Part shown: piece by piece, positions 1 to 7,481 of the stretch
Layout of the letters: the number at the start of each line of letters is the position of its first letter
Numbering within the stretch: the first letter of the stretch is position 1
Source: JAAYCT01 sp964499575
GTDB taxonomy: Bacteria; Bacillota; Clostridia; Saccharofermentanales; Saccharofermentanaceae
Direction of reading: 5' to 3'
Assembly (NCBI GenBank): GCA_964499575.1
Contig: CAZCLK010000014.1
Coordinates: forward strand, 1-46,813
DNA length: 46,813 nt
The notes under the pieces: generated by a model
Databases searched by the model: none
What the model was told of the DNA's origin: nothing
What the model saw: the letters and a program-made list of their open reading frames with translations, nothing else
Made by a program: the position numbers and the translations under genes

Positions 1-1279
1 CGAGGCCGGCGGAGCGGATCTCCTCGCGGAAGATCGCGTCGGCGTCGCGGAGGATGGAGAGTTTTGAGGGCGTGATATCGCCCATGACGCGGACCGCGAG
101 GCCCGGACCCGGGAAGGGCTGGCGCCAGACGAGGTCCTCGGGGATGCCGAGTTCCAGGCCGGCTTTTCGAACTTCGTCCTTGAAAAGGTCGCGGAGGGGC
201 TCGATGATGCCTTTAAAGGAGATATCTTTCGGCAGGCCGCCGACGTTGTGGTGGCTTTTGATGACCGCCGCGTCGCCGGTACCGCTTTCGATGACGTCGG
301 GGTAGATGGTGCCCTGGACGAGGTAGTCGATATCGCCGATTTTTCGAGCCTCTTCCTCGAAAACGCGAATGAACTCTTCGCCGATGATCTTACGTTTGGT
401 TTCCGGATCGGTGACGCCGGCGAGGCGGCTCAAGAAGCGATCCGCGACATTTGCACGGACGAGGTTCATGTCAAACTCCCCGCGGAAGATGCGCTCGACG
501 TCGTCGCCCTCGTTTTTGCGAAGGAGGCCGTGGTCGACGAAGACGCAGGTGAGTTGTTTGCCGACCGCCTTGTGGATCATGACGGCAGCGACCGAGGAGT
601 CGACGCCGCCGGACATCGCGCAGAGGACGCGCCGGTCGCCGATCTGCTCGCGGAGCTTTTCGATCGACCGCTCGACGAAATCGCTCATAATCCAATCGCC
701 CGCGCAATTACATACATCGAAGAGAAACGCGCGCAGGATATCGGTGCCCTGCTGGGTGTGGTTGACCTCCGGGTGAAACTGGACCGCGTAGAGACCGAGC
801 TCCTCGCACTCCATCGCGGCGCACGGACAGCTCTCGGTCGTCGCGGTGACGGCAAAGCCTTCCGGCAGCTCGGCGATATAATCGGTGTGGCTCATCCAGC
901 AGATATTTTCGGGCCGGACCCGCGCGAAAAGCTGCGACTCAACATTGTATCGGATGACCGTACTTCCGTACTCGCGGACGCCCGCCGGGCGAACCGCGCC
1001 GCCCAAAACCTGCGCGATCACCTGCGCCCCGTAGCAGATTCCGAGGATCGGAATGCCGGCCTCAAAGAGCGCCCGCCCGCAAAGCGGTGCGTTCTCGCCG
1101 TATACGCTGTTTGGACCGCCGGTCAGGATGATTCCCTTGTAGTTTCCGGAAAGGATCCGGTCGAGTCCGACCGTATAGGGGAGGATCTCGGCGTAGACAT
1201 TCTGCTCGCGGACACGCCGCGCGATGAGCTGATTATATTGTCCGCCGAAGTCGAGGACCAGGACCTTCTCGTGCTCCAT
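1..1279 (-). CDS. guaA: GMP synthase (glutamine-hydrolysing), 3' end outside window
   Basis: Converts XMP to GMP using ATP and glutamine-derived ammonia, the last step of guanine nucleotide synthesis, in the cytosol. The first 426 codons are present; the family is usually about 510 residues, so roughly 85 C-terminal residues lie beyond base 1. The N-terminal class I glutaminase domain starts MEHEKVLVLDFGGQYNQLIA, carries the GICYGAQV nucleophile elbow and ends at the QFHPEV His/Glu pair. The ATP-pyrophosphatase P-loop SGGVDSS follows, then the start of the dimerisation domain (RQPFPGPGLAVRVMGD). The ATG at 1279 is preceded by GGAGGG at good spacing. It lies 84 bp downstream of purA on the same strand, so the two purine branch-point enzymes (AMP and GMP arms) are neighbours. 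A terminator-like hairpin sits directly before its ribosome binding site. The identification is secure. Confidence 0.97.
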   Translation of the reverse strand, partial: MEHEKVLVLDFGGQYNQLIARRVREQNVYAEILPYTVGLDRILSGNYKGIILTGGPNSVYGENAPLCGRALFEAGIPILGICYGAQVIAQVLGGAVRPAGVREYGSTVIRYNVESQLFARVRPENICWMSHTDYIAELPEGFAVTATTESCPCAAMECEELGLYAVQFHPEVNHTQQGTDILRAFLFDVCNCAGDWIMSDFVERSIEKLREQIGDRRVLCAMSGGVDSSVAAVMIHKAVGKQLTCVFVDHGLLRKNEGDDVERIFRGEFDMNLVRANVADRFLSRLAGVTDPETKRKIIGEEFIRVFEEEARKIGDIDYLVQGTIYPDVIESGTGDAAVIKSHHNVGGLPKDISFKGIIEPLRDLFKDEVRKAGLELGIPEDLVWRQPFPGPGLAVRVMGDITPSKLSILRDADAIFREEIRSAGL

Positions 1280-1302
1280 TATTTTCCCTCCGAAAAACGA
1301 TT

Positions 1303-1320
1303 CCCGACACCGGGGTCGGG
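1303..1320 (-). terminator. terminator-like hairpin between purA and guaA
   Basis: On the minus strand CCCGAC and GTCGGG form a 6-bp GC-rich stem with a 6-nt loop, followed by AATCGTTTTT. The T tract ends just before the guaA Shine-Dalgarno. It could terminate purA transcripts or attenuate guaA. No competing antiterminator helix was worked out. Confidence 0.45.
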
Positions 1321-1342
1321 AGCGTGGATGATTATGATGCGC

Positions 1343-1367
1343 CTGAGGTCAAAATATGTGACCTCAG
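1343..1367 (-). other. perfect 9-bp inverted repeat at the purA stop codon
   Basis: CTGAGGTCA is repeated in inverted orientation around a 7-nt loop and overlaps the purA stop codon. No T tract follows on either strand, so it is more likely an RNA-stabilising or regulatory stem than an intrinsic terminator. Confidence 0.5.
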
Positions 1368-2653
1368 TTCGCGCCGGACGCCCGGAAGATCAACTCCTCG
1401 CGCTTCGGGCCGGTCGAGACGATCGTGATATTGACCTCCAGCTCTTTTTCGATGAAGTCGATATAGTCTCTGGCCTCGCGCGGGAGTTCGTCGGTTGACT
1501 TCACGCCGCGGATGTCGGTTTTCCAGCCGGGAAAGATTTGAAGGACCGGCTTTGCCCTCTCCAATTTTGAGGGGTTCGGGAAGTCGCGCGTGATTTGACC
1601 GTCGATGTCGTAGGCGACGCAGACGGGGATCTCGGAAAGATAACTGAGGCAGTCGATCGCGGTCAGGGCGACCTCGGTCGCACCCTGGACGCGGCAGCCG
1701 TAGCGCGAAGCAACGCAGTCAAACCAGCCCATGCGGCGGGGCCGTCCGGTCGTCGCGCCGTATTCGCCGGCGTCTCCGCCCCTTTTCCTCAGTTCGTCGG
1801 CTTCGTCTCCGAAAATCTCGCTGGTGAACGCTCCCGCGCCGACCGCGGAGGAATAGGCTTTCACAACCGCGACGATATCGCGGATCTCATACGGGGGGAT
1901 ACCGGCGCCGATCGCGCCGTAACCGGCGAGTGTCGACGACGAGGTGACCATCGGGTAGATGCCGTGGTCCGGATCCTTCATCGTGCCGAGCTGGCCCTCA
2001 AGAAGTATCTTCCTGCCGTCGCGGATCGCGTCGGAAAGAAAGGCTGAGGCGTCGGCAACATAGGGCTTGAGCCACTCGCCGTAAGCGATCGCTTCCCGGT
2101 AGATTTCATCGGGATCCAGCGGCGGCTTGTTGTAGAGGTGAACGATCAATGCGTTTTTGATCGGCAGAATCGATTCAAGATGCGCCCGAAGCGCTTCCGG
2201 CTCGAAAAGCATATTGATCTGAATACCGGTTTTCGCGTATTTATCCGAATAAAAAGGAGCGATGCCTGATTTGGTCGATCCGAAGGCCTTCCCGCCTCTT
2301 CGCTCCTCTTCGTATTGGTCCAAAAGAATATGGTACGACATGACGACCTGGGTACGATCGGAAATTAGAAGGTTCGGTGCGGGAACGCCGCGGTCCGTAA
2401 GTTTTTCGATCTCCTCGCGAAGTTTCGGGACATTGAGGGCGACTCCGTTCCCGATGATGTTCGTGACCTTTTGGTGAAAAGCGCCGGACGGAAGCTGATG
2501 GAGTGCGAATTTGCCGTACTCGTTGATGATCGTATGGCCCGCGTTCGCACCGCCCTGAAACCGGATGACAATGTCGGCGTTTGCAGCGAACATATCGGTG
2601 ATTTTTCCCTTGCCCTCGTCGCCCCAGTTTGCTCCGACAATCGCCTTGACCAT
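1364..2653 (-). CDS. purA: adenylosuccinate synthetase
   Basis: Joins IMP and aspartate with GTP to give adenylosuccinate, the first committed step to AMP; cytosolic. The 429-residue product matches family length and begins MVKAIVGANWGDEGKGK, the GTP-binding signature with catalytic Asp, followed by the GGANAGHT motif with the catalytic His; TTGRPRRMGWFD lies in the second half. An in-frame start 13 codons upstream exists, but AAGGAGG sits correctly before the ATG at 2653, so that one is chosen. A sigma-A promoter lies just upstream (-35 at 2715-2720, -10 at 2692-2697). Further upstream are one good and one degenerate copy of the inverted repeat also found at glnA and amtB, suggesting joint nitrogen control. 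guaA follows on the same strand. Confidence 0.97.
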   Translation of the reverse strand: MVKAIVGANWGDEGKGKITDMFAANADIVIRFQGGANAGHTIINEYGKFALHQLPSGAFHQKVTNIIGNGVALNVPKLREEIEKLTDRGVPAPNLLISDRTQVVMSYHILLDQYEEERRGGKAFGSTKSGIAPFYSDKYAKTGIQINMLFEPEALRAHLESILPIKNALIVHLYNKPPLDPDEIYREAIAYGEWLKPYVADASAFLSDAIRDGRKILLEGQLGTMKDPDHGIYPMVTSSSTLAGYGAIGAGIPPYEIRDIVAVVKAYSSAVGAGAFTSEIFGDEADELRKRGGDAGEYGATTGRPRRMGWFDCVASRYGCRVQGATEVALTAIDCLSYLSEIPVCVAYDIDGQITRDFPNPSKLERAKPVLQIFPGWKTDIRGVKSTDELPREARDYIDFIEKELEVNITIVSTGPKREELIFRASGAN

Positions 2654-2691
2654 GTGCGCCTCCTTGCTTATCAAAAAGCCTCTCCGACTCA

Positions 2692-2720
2692 ATTATACGA
2701 GCAGAAAAAGAAGGCGTCAA
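2692..2720 (-). promoter_or_regulatory. purA promoter
   Basis: Minus-strand TTGACG, 17-bp spacer, TATAAT, ending about 40 bp before the purA start codon. It is a near-consensus sigma-A promoter. Confidence 0.85.
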
Positions 2721-2728
2721 ACCGATTC

Positions 2729-2755
2729 TTGCAGATTTGTGTGGGTTTATTGCGT
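2729..2755 (-). promoter_or_regulatory. degenerate copy of the TGCAA-N16-TTGCA operator, purA proximal
   Basis: Reads TTGCAG-N15-TTGCGT, one base shorter than the other copies. It sits 8 bp upstream of the purA -35 box, almost the same place as the perfect copies at glnA and amtB. Weak alone; supported by position. Confidence 0.4.
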
Positions 2756-2780
2756 CAATTAGGCTGCAATTTTAAATTTT

Positions 2781-2808
2781 ATGCAATGTGCACAATGATT
2801 TCTTGCAT
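2781..2808 (-). promoter_or_regulatory. candidate nitrogen operator, purA distal: ATGCAA-N16-TTGCAT
   Basis: A 28-bp inverted repeat with the same half-sites and 16-bp gap as those at glnA and amtB. It lies about 60 bp upstream of the purA -35 box, in the gap behind the metallophosphoesterase gene. The cognate protein is unknown. Confidence 0.6.
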
Positions 2809-2822
2809 ATGTTGTGTTTTGT

Positions 2823-3752
2823 CTATGACTCCGCCCCTTCGATCTCCACCAGCACGAGCTCCGGCGGATTGAGTATCCTCGGGATCGCCCCGCCGTTATT
2901 CGCAAGACCTCTTCCGACGATCATGACGGTGCCGTTTTCCTCGTACCGCCCTCCGGCATACTTCGGAAACCAGCCCTGATTCGGCGCGAATACTCCGTTG
3001 ATCAGGCCCGGGACCCGGATCTGCCCGCCGTGCGCGTGCCCGGACAACACGAGGTCGAAATCGTATTTCGTATACGTTTCGAATAGTTCCGGCCGGTGCG
3101 CCAGAAGAAGCGTGAAGATGCCGTCGTCGCCGAAGGTCGCGGCTAATGTCTCCAATTGTTCCTCCGTCGTCCGCCCCGTTTCGGTATAGCCCGGCGCGGC
3201 GGCATCGGCGATTCCGCACAACCGGATCGTTTGGCCGTTTACCGTAAGAAGATCCGACTCGCCCATAAGAACGGTCAGGTCATACCGCTCGAAAAGCGCT
3301 ACGATCTCGGCGCTCCGGCCGGTCCAATACTCGTGGTTCCCGGTCACGTAATAACAAGGGTACAGCGGAGTGATCGCGCGAAATACTTCCTCCGCGAGTG
3401 AACGGGTCTCCCAGTCATCGCACATATCGCCGACAAAAACGACGACATCCGGTTCCTCCCTTTTGATCGCCCGGATCAAATCCTCCTCATTCTCCCCGAA
3501 GGTCGCGGAGTGGAGATCACTGACCATTACGAGGCGTATCGTCCCGTCGATTTGATCGGTGATCAGCGTGTAGCGGCGAACCGTCAGCCGGTTATCGGTC
3601 GCGCAGAGGATCAGGATCAGAAAAAGAACGGACGCGATCAGAAGAATGATCAACCGGCGGAGCCGGGGGTTCTTCTTTTCGGGCGAACGAACATGGGGGT
3701 TCTTCTTTTTTTCGGGCGTCGTCTTGACGGCCGGCTCACGGGTTTTGCTCAT
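2823..3752 (-). CDS. membrane-anchored metallophosphoesterase (YkuE/YaeI type)
   Basis: A calcineurin-like phosphoesterase of 309 residues; the substrate is unknown (some YkuE/YaeI relatives act on lipid-linked phosphates). Residues 1-32 are strongly basic, 33-50 form one hydrophobic helix (LIILLIASVLFLILILCA), and the metal-binding motifs follow in order: VMVSDLHS, VFVGDMCDD, VTGNHEYW, LLAHRP and LSGHAHGGQ. Catalysis is therefore expected on the outer face of the membrane, or at the inner face if the helix is inverted. The ATG overlaps the stop of the upstream QueG-GNAT gene as ATGA, so the two are translationally coupled and form an operon. The family call is secure and the substrate open. 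Confidence 0.9.
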   Translation of the reverse strand: MSKTREPAVKTTPEKKKNPHVRSPEKKNPRLRRLIILLIASVLFLILILCATDNRLTVRRYTLITDQIDGTIRLVMVSDLHSATFGENEEDLIRAIKREEPDVVVFVGDMCDDWETRSLAEEVFRAITPLYPCYYVTGNHEYWTGRSAEIVALFERYDLTVLMGESDLLTVNGQTIRLCGIADAAAPGYTETGRTTEEQLETLAATFGDDGIFTLLLAHRPELFETYTKYDFDLVLSGHAHGGQIRVPGLINGVFAPNQGWFPKYAGGRYEENGTVMIVGRGLANNGGAIPRILNPPELVLVEIEGAES

Positions 3753-4945
3753 ATCGATCCGGGCCCTTTCTCGAGGAGCACGAGCCGAACACCGTCCGAT
3801 TCGAAAACGTCATAGGGGCGGTAGCCGAGGTTCTGATAGAAGCGCAGATTTTCGGTATTGTGTTCGCCGGTAAAAAGCTCGAATCGAGCGCGGAAGAAGC
3901 AGGCCTCGATCGCCGTCATCAATTTCCCGCCGTAGCCCCGGTTCCGGTAATCCGGGTGAACGATCAGGCGGCCGATCAAAACGGTGCCTGCCTTTTCCCG
4001 GGCTCTGACGGAGCCGACGATGCGCCGGTCCTCGACGAGTTTCAGGAGAAAAAGAGGCTCATCCGTTCTCGAAAGCTCCTCGAGGAGGGCTTCACCGGTC
4101 TCGGCCATCGGAGCGATATTCGGGTTTCCGACCCGGTCGGCCTCTCTTTGAAAGCAGAGTTTCTGAAGCGCAATGATCTCATCGATTTCCGCGGGTCCCA
4201 CGAATTCGACCGCCGGAAAAACATATTCAATCCCGGCGTCTCGGATCGCCTGTTTCGCGTACGGGCAAACGGAGATGCAAAGGCCGCACAGGCTCAGTCC
4301 CGGCTTGGTTTTCCACGTCCTTTGAATGCAGGCCTTCCGGCAGGCATGAACGTTAAAGAAGTCTTCGCGGCGTTTTTCGACCGACCAGTTCGGTCCGAGG
4401 ATCGCCCCGCCCGGGCAGTTCCGGAGGCAGACGTCGCAATCGCCGCACCGGGATTCGTCGATCGGATCCGATTCCGGCAGGGGCGCGTCCGTCAGAACCG
4501 ACGTCAGGCGGATCGAGGAGCCGCGTTCGCGGGTGACCAGCAGAGCGTTTTTTCCGATCCATCCGAGACCCGCTCGCGTCGCCACGGTCTTATGGGGAAG
4601 AAGCGTCGAATGCGCGGCGCTGCCATCCGTGATGTTGTCGCGCGAAAGCGCAATCGCCCGGTAGCCGGCGGTGCGGAGTCGCTCCGCCGCCGTTTTCGCC
4701 AACCGGTCGAGAAGAAGGTTCAAGCGGTCGTACTCGGCGATATATTCCGGGGAAACGCCTGAGGCCATGCGATTGACGACCGAAAGATCGAGCGCGACGC
4801 TGATCGAGATCCCGCGCGGAAGGCTTGATCGCTGTTCCGGAGGAAGCGCCGACAGATCCGCGGGCAGAACGCGCCAGGCGCCCATTCGGACCAGCTCTTC
4901 GCGAAGAATTTCGAAATCGAATTCGGATATTGGGTTCGCGCTCAC
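3749..4945 (-). CDS. QueG-like double [4Fe-4S] oxidoreductase fused to a GNAT acetyltransferase
   Basis: 398 residues in two parts. Residues 1-235 resemble epoxyqueuosine reductase QueG and its relatives: a DUF1730-like region with TVATRAGLGWIGKNALLVT (about 120-138), then two ferredoxin-type clusters with Cys167/170/173/177 and Cys202/206/220/223/227. Residues 245-398 are a GNAT domain with the acetyl-CoA loop YRNRGYGG near 333-340 and a typical GNAT end (ENLRFYQNLGYR). QueG reduces epoxyqueuosine in tRNA with cobalamin, but this protein lacks the C-terminal repeat domain of full QueG, so that reaction is not assured. The GTG start at 4945 has GGAGGTGA before it. It overlaps the downstream metallophosphoesterase by 4 bp. 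What the acetyltransferase modifies is unknown. Confidence 0.88.
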   Translation of the reverse strand: MSANPISEFDFEILREELVRMGAWRVLPADLSALPPEQRSSLPRGISISVALDLSVVNRMASGVSPEYIAEYDRLNLLLDRLAKTAAERLRTAGYRAIALSRDNITDGSAAHSTLLPHKTVATRAGLGWIGKNALLVTRERGSSIRLTSVLTDAPLPESDPIDESRCGDCDVCLRNCPGGAILGPNWSVEKRREDFFNVHACRKACIQRTWKTKPGLSLCGLCISVCPYAKQAIRDAGIEYVFPAVEFVGPAEIDEIIALQKLCFQREADRVGNPNIAPMAETGEALLEELSRTDEPLFLLKLVEDRRIVGSVRAREKAGTVLIGRLIVHPDYRNRGYGGKLMTAIEACFFRARFELFTGEHNTENLRFYQNLGYRPYDVFESDGVRLVLLEKGPGSI

Positions 4946-4978
4946 AGCGTCACCTCCTCGGATTCGGTGAATACGATC

Positions 4979-5008
4979 ATCTTACGACAGCGGCGGTAAG
5001 ATTGACAA
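4979..5008 (-). promoter_or_regulatory. promoter with embedded inverted repeat, QueG-GNAT operon
   Basis: Minus-strand TTGTCA (5003-5008), 18-bp spacer, TAAGAT (4979-4984). A perfect 7-bp inverted repeat (ATCTTAC/GTAAGAT, 4979-5002) covers the -10 box and spacer, a position suited to a repressor. Confidence 0.55.
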
Positions 5009-5087
5009 GGACGGTTTAAAATATGTCGGAAAAGGCGGTCTTCTCGATCGAAATTAAGGCTCCGATATACTCTTTCGCACGATACCA

Positions 5088-5430
5088 TCAGCTCAAATGA
5101 CCAACGGTCTTTATAACTTCTCCGATCATCTCAGCGGTAGATTCACGAACACCGGCCTCTTGCGCAAATTCACCCCATTTATCAACGGTTTCCGCGACTT
5201 CGCCAATGATTTTTTTACACTTCGATGAGGGAATATCCATAAGCGTCCCGCTCGTCATCAAGTCGTCCTCGGTGATGGACGATCTTTTGCCGTTGACGGT
5301 TATCTGGTGCGCCGATAGCCATTGGTTTGAAGCATCATAGGCAAACGTCACATCATATGCCGGAGACAGTCTCCATTTTCCGGCTCGGGTTGATGCACAT
5401 TGTTGACCTGTATTGATTCATGACCTTAAT
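5088..5430 (-). pseudogene. HipA-type kinase, C-terminal remnant
   Basis: The minus-strand frame reads WRLSPAYDVTFAYDASNQWL, then HQITVNGKRSSITEDDL, and ends EFAQEAGV...IGEVIKTVGHLS at 5088. This is the C-terminal end of HipA serine kinases (toxin of HipBA toxin-antitoxin modules), covering the segment after the catalytic loop. Upstream of the Trp the match shifts frame near 5380: VMNQ in another frame recalls the catalytic region, and the N-terminal two thirds and the antitoxin gene hipB are missing. Only about 95 codons remain, the in-frame GTG at 5351 falls inside a conserved motif, and there is no ribosome binding site. I therefore read it as a decayed relic. An unrelated small protein is less likely given the motif match. 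Confidence 0.75.
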
Positions 5431-5470
5431 AAAAGTAAAAACGCGACCGCATGGGGGATGCGGCCGCGTT
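5431..5470 (-). terminator. terminator downstream of amtB
   Basis: Arms 5440-5452 and 5458-5470 pair over 13 bp with one mismatch around a 5-nt loop. On the minus strand the stem is followed by TTTACTTTTATT. It lies 40 bp past the amtB stop. Confidence 0.85.
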
Positions 5471-5509
5471 TCCTTCTTCGTTTGAATATCCGGTTTATTA
5501 TTTGAATTC

Positions 5510-7246
5510 CTACTCGACGTCCTGAAGTGCGTCGTAGCCCTCTTCACCGGTTCGAACCTTGATGACGTTTTCGGTGTCATACACGAAAATCTTTCCGTCG
5601 CCGATATTCCCGGTGTAGAGTACTTTTTTCGCCTCCTCGACTACGAGATCGACCGGGACCTTACTGACAACGATCTCGACTTTGATCTTCGGCAAAAGCG
5701 TCGTCTCCATCTTGATTCCCCGGTAGTACTCAGTCCGTCCGCCCTGCGCCCCATACCCCAGGACCTGTGTGACGGTCATTCCTGTGATACCAATATTATC
5801 CATCGCCCGCTTCAAAGCTTCGAATTTGTTTTGTTTCGTGATGATTTCGATCTTAGTGATCTTTACTCTTTTGGATTTGGTTTCGCTCTGTGAGACACCG
5901 GCCGGACGAACCGTCACAGCAGGCTCCGGTGTTGCCGGAATCGCCGCCGCGACTCCTTCGGGAGTGATCGCGACTCTGCCGTTTAGATCGCTTGCGAGGT
6001 CCAGTCCGCTTCGGTCGATGATCGAAAAGTCTCCGTATCCGCTCTCGAGTCCGTGCTCGGATATATCGAGTCCGATGATCTCTTCCTCCCGGGAAGCGCG
6101 AAGTCCGATCGTCTTTTTGATGATCAGAAAGAATACGGTCATCGTTACAACGACCCAACCGGCGACGGAAATCACGCCAAGAGCCTGTACTCCGAGGAGC
6201 TTAAATCCTCCGCCGTAAAGAAGACCGCCGTCCGTGGCAAACAGTCCGACCAAGAGCGTACCCGTCGCGCCGCAGATGCCGTGCACACCGACCGCACCTA
6301 CCGGATCGTCGACCTTGACGACCTTATCGAGAAATTCAATTCCGACAAATACCAGGATACCGCAAATCAATCCGATCGCCGCCGCGCCGCTTGGTGTGAC
6401 CGCGTCGCATCCGGCGGTGATACCGACCAATCCCGCGAGTGCGCCGTTGAAGGTCATTGAAACGTCGGGCTTCTTATAAAGGATCCATGTGAGGATCAGG
6501 ACCGCGAGTGACGCAACCGCCGCGGCGATATTGGTCGTCACAAAGATTTTACCCATAGATTCGAGCGCGCCGCCTTCCGCGGATACCGTCGAGCCTCCGT
6601 TGAACCCGAACCAGCAGAACCAAAGGATAAAAACGCCGAGTGCGGCAAGGGGCAGACTGTGTCCGGGTATTGCGCGGGATTTTCCGTTCTTATCGTATTT
6701 GCCGATACGGGGTCCCAAAATAATCGCCCCGATCAGTGCCGAGATACCGCCGACCATATGTACGGCAGTCGATCCGGCAAAATCGTGAAATCCCAGTTGA
6801 GCCAGCCATCCTCCTCCCCAGATCCAGTGACCGCTCACCGGATAGACAAGACCGCTGATGACCGCACTGTATACACAGTATGAAAGGAATTTTGTCCGCT
6901 CCGCCATCGCTCCGGAGACGATCGTCGCCGCCGTCGCGCAGAAAACGGTTTGAAAAATCATGAACGCATACTTCGATACGCCCGCCGGCAGGATATCCGC
7001 GTAACTTCCGCGGCTCAGGAAGTCAAAGCCTCCGATCAGCGCACTCGAACCTGCGAACATGATCCCGAAACCGAAAAGCCAGAACAAAACCGTTCCGATC
7101 GAGAAGTCCATCATGTTTTTCATGAGGATATTTCCCGTATTTTTGGCCCGGGTGAGACCCGTTTCCACCATCGCGAATCCGGCCTGCATAAAAAACACTA
7201 GCGCCGCCGCGACCAAGACCCAAATTGTATTTACCGACGATAACAT
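5510..7246 (-). CDS. amtB: ammonium channel fused to a P-II signalling domain
   Basis: Imports ammonium across the cytoplasmic membrane. The 578 residues comprise an Amt channel (about 1-405, multiple hydrophobic helices; twin-His positions in TAVHMVGG and GVHGICGATG; AERTKF motif), a Pro/Ala-rich linker (about 405-465), and a full P-II domain (about 468-578). The P-II part keeps the ligand residues: GYGAQGG (Gln39 equivalent), LLPKIKVEIVV (Lys58 equivalent), TGNIGDGKIFV and VRTGE. The T-loop uridylylation tyrosine of the Y-R-G-A-E-Y motif is replaced: here YRGIKM. In most bacteria a separate GlnK plugs AmtB; here the inhibitor is tethered, so control would rest on ATP/ADP and 2-oxoglutarate. 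Start ATG with GGGAGGTGG. It has its own promoter, two upstream operator copies and a leader hairpin. Confidence 0.95.
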   Translation of the reverse strand: MLSSVNTIWVLVAAALVFFMQAGFAMVETGLTRAKNTGNILMKNMMDFSIGTVLFWLFGFGIMFAGSSALIGGFDFLSRGSYADILPAGVSKYAFMIFQTVFCATAATIVSGAMAERTKFLSYCVYSAVISGLVYPVSGHWIWGGGWLAQLGFHDFAGSTAVHMVGGISALIGAIILGPRIGKYDKNGKSRAIPGHSLPLAALGVFILWFCWFGFNGGSTVSAEGGALESMGKIFVTTNIAAAVASLAVLILTWILYKKPDVSMTFNGALAGLVGITAGCDAVTPSGAAAIGLICGILVFVGIEFLDKVVKVDDPVGAVGVHGICGATGTLLVGLFATDGGLLYGGGFKLLGVQALGVISVAGWVVVTMTVFFLIIKKTIGLRASREEEIIGLDISEHGLESGYGDFSIIDRSGLDLASDLNGRVAITPEGVAAAIPATPEPAVTVRPAGVSQSETKSKRVKITKIEIITKQNKFEALKRAMDNIGITGMTVTQVLGYGAQGGRTEYYRGIKMETTLLPKIKVEIVVSKVPVDLVVEEAKKVLYTGNIGDGKIFVYDTENVIKVRTGEEGYDALQDVE

Positions 7247-7263
7247 GTATCCACCTCCCTTTG

Positions 7264-7309
7264 ATAAAAGAAAAGACGTCGGGTCCGGGATCTCGGACTC
7301 AACGTCTTT
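7264..7309 (-). terminator. leader terminator/attenuator of amtB
   Basis: A 16-bp stem (7272-7287 with 7294-7309; one A-C mismatch and one G-U) closes a 6-nt loop and is followed on the minus strand by TTTTCTTTTA. It begins only about 10 nt after the expected transcription start and ends about 20 nt before the amtB ribosome binding site, so it must be bypassed for amtB expression. The loop AGATCC does not match the A1/G4 hexaloop rule of known ANTAR targets. Confidence 0.8.
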
Positions 7310-7321
7310 GTTTATGGGATT

Positions 7322-7350
7322 ATATTACTCCGCGAAAATCAATGTGTCAA
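7322..7350 (-). promoter_or_regulatory. amtB promoter
   Basis: Minus-strand TTGACA (7345-7350), 17-bp spacer, TAATAT (7322-7327). The -35 is perfect. Confidence 0.88.
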
Positions 7351-7357
7351 CGACTTT

Positions 7358-7385
7358 ATGCAAGATTCATCGATTGTTCTTGCAT
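7358..7385 (-). promoter_or_regulatory. candidate nitrogen operator, amtB proximal: ATGCAA-N16-TTGCAT
   Basis: A 28-bp inverted repeat (arms 8 bp when extended: ATGCAAGA/TCTTGCAT) exactly 7 bp upstream of the amtB -35. Spacing and placement are identical at glnA. Confidence 0.7.
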
Positions 7386-7430
7386 TTTGGCAAAGTGATG
7401 AGGCGCTTCTGTGCGGCGCTCTTCTTCTTT

Positions 7431-7458
7431 ATGCAATTTGTTGTATTCGTTATTGCGT
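7431..7458 (-). promoter_or_regulatory. candidate nitrogen operator, amtB distal: ATGCAA-N16-TTGCGT
   Basis: A second copy 73 bp upstream of the proximal one, with one half-site base changed and the 16-bp gap kept. It lies between gltD and the amtB promoter. Confidence 0.5.
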
Positions 7459-7481
7459 TATTGGCAATGGTCTTTTTCGGT

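Noticed and set aside
248..1498. Long plus-strand open frame opposite guaA and the end of purA
   Set aside because: Its product shows no family resemblance, it is antisense to two clear enzyme genes, and long antisense frames are expected at this GC content.
5088..5351. Independent 87-residue gene
   Set aside because: The GTG start lies inside a conserved HipA segment and the homology continues upstream of it, so it is a fragment.
7264..7309. Canonical ANTAR target (two hairpins with A1/G4 hexaloops) in the amtB leader
   Set aside because: Only one hairpin fits between promoter and gene, and its loop AGATCC lacks G at position 4. Kept as terminator only.
7358..7385. GlnR/TnrA-type nitrogen box at amtB or glnA
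   Set aside because: The repeats do not fit TGTNA-N7-TNACA; half-sites, gap and length all differ.
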